DNA of 64,000 nt from Candidatus Altimarinota bacterium (GTDB lineage Bacteria; Patescibacteriota; Gracilibacteria; BD1-5; UBA2023). Shown one piece after another: positions 58,955 through 64,000 of the stretch (positions are counted from its first letter, which is position 1; each line of letters starts with the position of its first letter). Where the stretch lies: assembly GCA_028713325.1 (NCBI GenBank), contig JAQTON010000002.1, positions 1-64,000 on the forward strand, read 5' to 3'. The notes beneath the pieces are model-generated. The model made no database searches. It was not told where the DNA came from and worked only from the letters and a program-made list of their open reading frames with translations. Both the position numbers and the translations under genes were made by a program.

Positions 58955-60181
58955 CTACAAGTTTTTTGCAACTTTTGCAAGCTGAAAGAACGGAAGCATG
59001 ATAGCGATGATAATGGTTCCAACCAACGCTCCGACAAAGACGATGATAAACGGTTCCAGTGCGGACATCAGGTTTGCGATAAAACGCTTCAATTCCTTCG
59101 TATAATTCACCCCCACTTTTTCTATGTTTTTTCCGATAGTACCGGTTTCTTCTCCGACACTGACCATGTGTACCAAATCTTCCGGGAAGAAACTATTGGT
59201 AAAAACAGTTTCCTTATTGTTTCCGATGGCGAGTCCCATGGCATTACTGAGCTTGATTCCCGCCTCCACTTCATTTTTTATACGAATGATGTCTTTCTTG
59301 AACTGAATATTTGGGACGATATTGGCGGTCGTTTCCAGGGCTTCCAACATCAGTACCCCGGAATCGAGAAGGAGTTTAAGCGAGTTGATGAACAGTATGG
59401 TATTCTCTTGTCGTTTAATATATCAAAACACGGGAATTCGAAGGGATATATAGGAAAGTATTATCTGTCCGAAGTAAAACCTTCTCATGGCCCAGAGGAC
59501 TGCAAAAAAACCGGCGATGACGAGACCCAGGAAGATATAGTGATGAAGAATGAACTGTGACAAATCCATCATAAACTGGGTGAGTCCCGGTATTGCCACT
59601 CATGTTTTTGTAAATGATTCCGTGATTTTTGGAAGGATGAAAGTAAGCATGAATACCACCATAATGAGGGCGAGCGAGACGAGAATGATGGGATATATCA
59701 TAGCTCCCCGTATCTTTGACTTGAGCTCGATACTATCGAGAAGGCTCACTTCCAGTTCCGCGAGCACCTTGGGAAGAGCACCGGTTTTCTCACCTACCTC
59801 GACAAGAGAGATGATAAGAGGATCAAAATATTTTTTATACTGCTTTAGGGTATCGGATATGGAGAGTCCATGATCGAGATTCAAGCGAATTTCATTGACA
59901 ATCATTCGAAGTTTCGGATTTTTCACCTGTTTATATACTATGGAAAACGCAGATTTGAGATCGATACCGCTCGAAAGGAAACTGGAGAGCTTATTGATAA
60001 ATCCCCATATTTCTTTCGGGGCGATACCGCCAATAGAAATAGATTGAGGTTCTTTTCTTACAAAATGTCCCGGTTTTTTTCCTGTTTTTATGGCATATCT
60101 TGCATCATTCAGGAGTTGCTGAAAAAGGGTACTATCGAAAGTACCGTCCGGTTGTATGAAATGTTTTTTCCGAAACAACAT
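58955..60181 (-). CDS. pilC: type IV pilus inner-membrane protein PilC
   Basis: 408 aa with two TGA-Gly codons. The GspF/PilC platform has two similar T2SSF halves: 'FINKLSSFLSSGIDLKSAFS' with 'GEKTGALPKVLAELEVSL' and 'FINSLKLLLDSGVLMLEALE' with 'GEETGTIGKNIEKVG'. Membrane segments occur near 180-200, 225-248 and 375-400. It starts 13 nt after the PP2C gene and precedes pilT. Confidence 0.95.
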
Positions 60182-60194
60182 AGTTTTTTGTGGG

Positions 60195-62156
60195 TTATAT
60201 CTTTCCGTTCTTAAAAAGAACATCTATGACTTCCTTTGCAACGAGTTCGTATTCTCCCTTTTTGTACAATTCCTCCAATACTTCGTATTTTCTCTTGAGT
60301 TTCTCATCCTGTTTTCTCATAATGGATCTATGTTCATTTTCCAGGGCTTTTTCCAGATAGAACCGCATTCGATCGTGTGCAAATCCTTCACGGAAGTAGA
60401 GATAGACTTCCTGCTTCAACTTCGTAAACTCCGCCATCTTATAGAGTCGATCCAGTCGATCCAGTTTGATTTTTAAGTCTCGTTCGTATCGCTCTTTTTT
60501 CAAGGTTTCTATGACCTGTTGTTTTGTTTTGTTCGTAAAATCAATTTTTTTATTGTCCGTTTCTTTGATTTCCATTTCCTTTAAGATAGCCGCCAATGCC
60601 GCCTGATTTATGATGATGTCTTTTGCGGTATTTCTTGAGAAGATAAAGAAAGACATATCATCTTCAAAGGGAACGTCTCAACGAAATTCATTCACATCCT
60701 GCAACATCATCTCGTAAATTTTTTTTGGACTATAAACTCATCGCTCTGCATGTGTTTTGAAACTTTTCTCCATTCTTTCGAGACCATACATGGTGTTGGT
60801 ATCATCCTTTACTTCTATGATTCCATCGGTGTATCCAAACAATATATCACCGTTTGCCATTTCAATTTCTTTGACTTTTATAGAAGCTATATTCGGAATG
60901 AGACGCACTCCGAGAGCAAGTCATCATGGAATGATTTTTTCTATGGAATTTGTTTTTCTTCTGTACACGAGCATAGGATCGTGTCCCGCTCCGATAAAAG
61001 AAAGCTTTTTATTCGTGGTATTGAATTCAAAAAATACGGATGTAACGAATATACGCCCTTTAAGCTTCTGCTTCAACTCGTTATTGAGAATAACGAAAAG
61101 TTCTTGAAGTGGTCGAATTTTTTTTGAAAATTCAAAGAAAAGTTTGGAGAGAAGAGCAACCGTGAAACCAGATTGAACACCATGTCCTGTCGCATCGCCT
61201 ATATAAAAAAGAGTTTTGTTTCATTCCTTATAGTATCCAAACGTATCCCCGACAATCTTGTCTTTTCCATGAATTTTCCCGAAAAAATCAAAACCATGGA
61301 GAGAAAAATCATTGATATCCTTTGTGAGTCCGCTGTGTGTAATGGAGAGAAGTTCACTGTTGAAAAGTTCATCGGTTATATTCTCTATCGTTCCTGATTG
61401 CGTAAGAAGGCGTTCCACATCCTTTAGTGCCTTCTGTCTTTTGAGATATTCTTTTTTTTCTAGATTCTTCTCTGTAAAACTTTTTATGAAAGCGGAAAGA
61501 TTGTTAAAAATGGAGACATTCTTTTTTTCCTTTGAATCAGGTAAATCTACCCCTATTTCTTGGAGAATATTTTTAAATTTCCCCTCTTTTGCATATTCTT
61601 TCTCTTGTTTTATTTTTTCACCATCGTAGAGTTTTTGAACCTTTGTGAGTATTTTGATGGCTCCGGCTTCATTTGGAAAGTCCGATACGAGTTTTTTCGC
61701 AAAAGAGAGAGCGTGGACATAATCTTTTTTCGTGAGGATGTCATTTATCTCTTGCGAACAAAGCTTGAATTTTAATTTTTGTGCCTTTTGATGTTCCGTA
61801 TCTTGTTTATCAAGACGTTCTTTTTCTATCTCCACGATGATATTCTCCAGATTGTTGAGCTCTTTATAGAGACCGGTGAGGATAACATTTATTTTTTTAT
61901 GTTTCTCTCTTGCTCACGTTGCGATTTTCTCAATATTGGAATTCTCCAGAGCTGCAATCTTTCTACTGGCATTTTCATAGTAGGTGATACCTACCTGATT
62001 TTTTAAAATGAGCTCTTTTGTCGCAATGATGGCCGTGTCGAAATTAAGAGCTTTTCTGTATGTTTTAATCCATGCCAAAGCATCCGAAATATCAGTGATA
62101 TTTTCGGATATTTTCGTTCCTACAGAAAAGATTTTTTTAATTTTCGAAAATATCAT
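60195..62156 (-). CDS. PP2C/SpoIIE-type phosphatase with coiled-coil arms
   Basis: 653 aa with six TGA-Gly codons. About 300 N-terminal residues are helical (Lys/Glu-rich with TPR-like parts). The phosphatase has 'LFYIGDATGHGVQSGFTVAL' (metal Asp), 'FIGAGHDPMLVYRR', 'IIP(GG)LALGVRLIPN' with both G from TGA-TGA, 'ILFGYTDGIIEV' and 'FRGDVPFEDDMSFFIFS'. A C-terminal helical domain follows. Such enzymes dephosphorylate STAS proteins. Lies between pilB (10 nt) and pilC (13 nt), tying signalling to the pilus. Confidence 0.9.
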
Positions 62157-62166
62157 ATGTATATCA

Positions 62167-63405
62167 TTATATAAGTTTCATAATTTCTTCAACAGTTGTC
62201 TTTCCCGTTGCCGCTTTTATGAGACCATCTTGCATGATGGTAATCATACCGAGTTCCCGAGCTTTTTGTTCGATTTCATGCACGGGTGCTTTTCCGAGAA
62301 TGAGCGGATCGAGTGCTTCGTTCATAACCAACACTTCATGCGTCCCCATTCTTCCGGAATATCCGGATGAATCACATTGCTCACATCCCGTCGCTTTATA
62401 GAAATCAATATCTGCAATATCGTCCTCGATGATATGACTCAAATATCCGGATACTTTTGATTGCATTGCCGGTTCAACTATCTTATAGGGAGTGTTGCAA
62501 TGGGGGCAGAGTTTTTTCACGAGACGTTGTGAGATAACCATCTTGAGGGCCGATGATATCAAAAATGGCTCTATATCCATGTTGATGAGTCGTTGAATCG
62601 TTCCAGCGGCACTATTGGTATGAATCGTTGAGAGTACCAAATGACCGGTAAGAGCTGCCTCTATGGCAAGCATAGCAGTTTCTTTATCACGGATTTCTCC
62701 GACCATAATGATATCGGGATCTTGACGAACGAGTGATCGGAGTCCACTCGCAAAATCAAAGCCAATCTGTGGCTTTACCTGTGTTTGGTTGATATGAGGG
62801 ATATTGTACTCGACAGGATCTTCGAGAGTGGTGATGTTGTGTGCAAGCGGATCAAAGGATCGAAGCATGGAGAAGAGTGTTGTGGATTTTCCCGATCCGG
62901 TAGGACCGGCAACGAGAATCATCCCATACTTGCTTGCGAGACTTTTTTTAATTTTTTCGAGATTTGTATCGAGAAAATCGAGTTTTTCGAGGGAGAGCAT
63001 ATCGGCATTCTGTCGGAGAATTCGCATAACGATTTTTTCTCCGTCTACAATGGGCATAATGCTTACGCGTATGTCGATCAGCTCATTCCCGAGTTTCTCC
63101 GAGGTAAATGCTATCTTTCCATCCTGAGGTTTATGTTTTTCATCGATACGCATATTTGCAAGAATCTTCATTCGAGAAAGAAGCTTAGCGTATTCTTCAT
63201 GGGTAATCTTGTCAACGAAGAGAAAATCACCACTTTGACGAAAACGAATGGTGATGAAATCTTTGCTCGGTTCGATATGGATATCGGAAGCACCGGTTTC
63301 CAGAGCAAAATCAAAGAGTTTATTTGTGTAATCCACTATATCTCCAATATCACTTTTGAGTGGCATAGAAAAAAAGGTAGCAGAATCTTTTATCTTACGA
63401 AACAT
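62167..63405 (-). CDS. pilB: type IV pilus assembly ATPase PilB
   Basis: 412 aa, shorter than typical PilB (about 560) because the N-terminal MshEN-like domain is absent. 'GASDIHIEPSKDFITIRFR', Walker A 'LVAGPTGSGKSTTLFSML', 'TLEDPVEYNIPHINQTQV', Walker B 'DPDIIMVGEIRDKETAML', 'GHLVLSTIHTNSA' and the zinc-binding 'CPHC' and 'CEQC' pairs. First gene of the pilB-PP2C-pilC-pilT operon. No TGA codons. Confidence 0.96.
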   Translation of the reverse strand: MFRKIKDSATFFSMPLKSDIGDIVDYTNKLFDFALETGASDIHIEPSKDFITIRFRQSGDFLFVDKITHEEYAKLLSRMKILANMRIDEKHKPQDGKIAFTSEKLGNELIDIRVSIMPIVDGEKIVMRILRQNADMLSLEKLDFLDTNLEKIKKSLASKYGMILVAGPTGSGKSTTLFSMLRSFDPLAHNITTLEDPVEYNIPHINQTQVKPQIGFDFASGLRSLVRQDPDIIMVGEIRDKETAMLAIEAALTGHLVLSTIHTNSAAGTIQRLINMDIEPFLISSALKMVISQRLVKKLCPHCNTPYKIVEPAMQSKVSGYLSHIIEDDIADIDFYKATGCEQCDSSGYSGRMGTHEVLVMNEALDPLILGKAPVHEIEQKARELGMITIMQDGLIKAATGKTTVEEIMKLI

Positions 63406-63543
63406 AGAAATTTTGTGAGAAGAAATATATTACTTGTTGAGTATTATACACCATAGTTGGGTATTATGCAATATAAATGCACGCAGAAAGTATTGACAAA
63501 GTCTATATGATGAGTTATATAAATTTCTATGTTTTTTTATCCA

Positions 63544-63580
63544 AAAAATACACTCTACGAATTATTCGTAGAGTGTATTT
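63544..63580 (-). terminator. terminator after gatA
   Basis: AAAATACACTCTACGAA-tta-TTCGTAGAGTGTATTTT, a near-perfect stem about 14 nt beyond the gatA stop. Confidence 0.88.
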
Positions 63581-63593
63581 TCTATTTCAGACA

Positions 63594-64000
63594 TTAAAAC
63601 ATATTTGGTTTTTTGCTCTCTATATACTTTTTCAGAGTTTGTTCCAGTACATGTGCCACCTCAAAAACTTTCTCTTCTCCGAGTTCCGGTCCGAGAATCT
63701 GGAGTCCGACCGGAAGTTCCGTCGTTCCTCCGTCTTCGGGAAGCGAGTACCCGACAGGGAGAGAAAGTCCGGGTATTCATGCAAGACTTCCGTTGACCGT
63801 GAATATATCCGAAAGGTACATCTTGAGGGGATCGTCCGTCTTTTCCCCGATTTTCCATGACACCGACGGAGCGGTGGGAGTGACGATGATATCCACCTCT
63901 TTAAAAGCTTTTTTGAAGTCATCCTTGATGAGTTCCCGAACGAGGGATGCTCGACGGTAGTAGGCATCGTAGAATCCGGAAGAAAGTACGAAGGATCCGA
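63594..64000 (-). CDS. gatA: glutamyl-tRNA amidotransferase subunit A, 3' part
   Basis: About 135 C-terminal codons; the gene continues off the right edge. GatA supplies ammonia for converting Glu-tRNA(Gln) or Asp-tRNA(Asn). '[20 protein letters not shown]', '[19 protein letters not shown]', '[18 protein letters not shown]', then TGA-Gly in 'A(G)[17 protein letters not shown]', and '[19 protein letters not shown]'. One TGA codon at a conserved Gly. Confidence 0.95.

Noticed and set aside
1-64000. UGA as tryptophan (code 4) or selenocysteine
   Set aside because: Aligned positions are glycines (DSGIGG, HELGH, PYGG), Trp uses TGG, and there are far too many codons in unrelated families for selenocysteine.

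Overview
This window reads as a member of the Candidate Phyla Radiation that translates UGA as glycine (genetic code 25, known from Gracilibacteria and Absconditabacteria/SR1). Read with the standard code, most genes fall apart at TGA. With TGA read as Gly, and only TAA and TAG as stops, they become continuous, and the TGA codons land on invariant glycines: the MoxR P-loop (LLE-G-VPGLAKT), the HELGH zinc motif of oligopeptidase F, DSGIGG of MurI, PYGG of TrmD, the HNH core and the Obg glycine-rich domain. By hand I count about 125 such codons in about 41 genes. All CDS coordinates below use this code. The tRNA-Gly(UCA) that must exist is not in this window.

Layout. 1-2.8 kb: 5S rRNA at the end of an rRNA operon, recX, tRNA-Met with a decayed tandem copy, moxR, tRNA-Ser. 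2.8-7.7 kb: a large anchored coiled-coil protein divergent from an M23 peptidase with SLH repeats, then galU and a GC-rich foreign-looking secreted gene. 7.8-11 kb: sufC-sufB-sufD. 11-14.1 kb: a DUF2130 gene followed by a toxin-antitoxin pair lying between two copies of that gene's tail, then an AT-rich HNH endonuclease. 14.1-23.3 kb: xthA, rplA, a Cys-rich secreted protein, dnaN-pheS, a NUDIX enzyme, a cation exporter and a polA-like gene without a polymerase domain. 23.3-31.5 kb: an Asn/Tyr/Cys repeat protein, a lytic transglycosylase, a STAS protein, a FemAB ligase, tRNA-fMet, an FKBP lipoprotein with trmD, and holA. 31.6-45.9 kb: oligopeptidase F, membrane and surface proteins, a pilin, a DsbA-like protein, a TPR-pilM-membrane protein-tsaD operon, an S74-type surface protein and a YmdB-type phosphodiesterase. 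46-53.7 kb: rpmG, obgE, an anti-sigma-type kinase, HU, tmRNA, batA, a glycine-rich surface protein, DUF58 and murA. 53.7-64 kb: an unrecognised 583-aa protein, murD, murI, a pilB-PP2C-pilC-pilT operon and the 3' end of gatA.

The genes fit a small cell with a peptidoglycan wall (MurA, MurD, MurI, FemAB, M23, SLT), a type IV pilus, several exported surface proteins and a partner-switching phospho-signalling set (STAS, HATPase, PP2C) whose phosphatase sits inside the pilus operon. MoxR, DUF58 and BatA are parts of one known complex but are scattered here.

Most interesting beyond the code: (i) a family of four intergenic elements of about 120-140 nt, each starting at a stop codon, with outer arms that differ in sequence but still pair; (ii) two genes, with 19 and 11 UGA codons, invisible to standard-code gene calling; (iii) a toxin-antitoxin insertion flanked by gene tails that differ only at synonymous sites; (iv) a tmRNA with a non-canonical T-loop.
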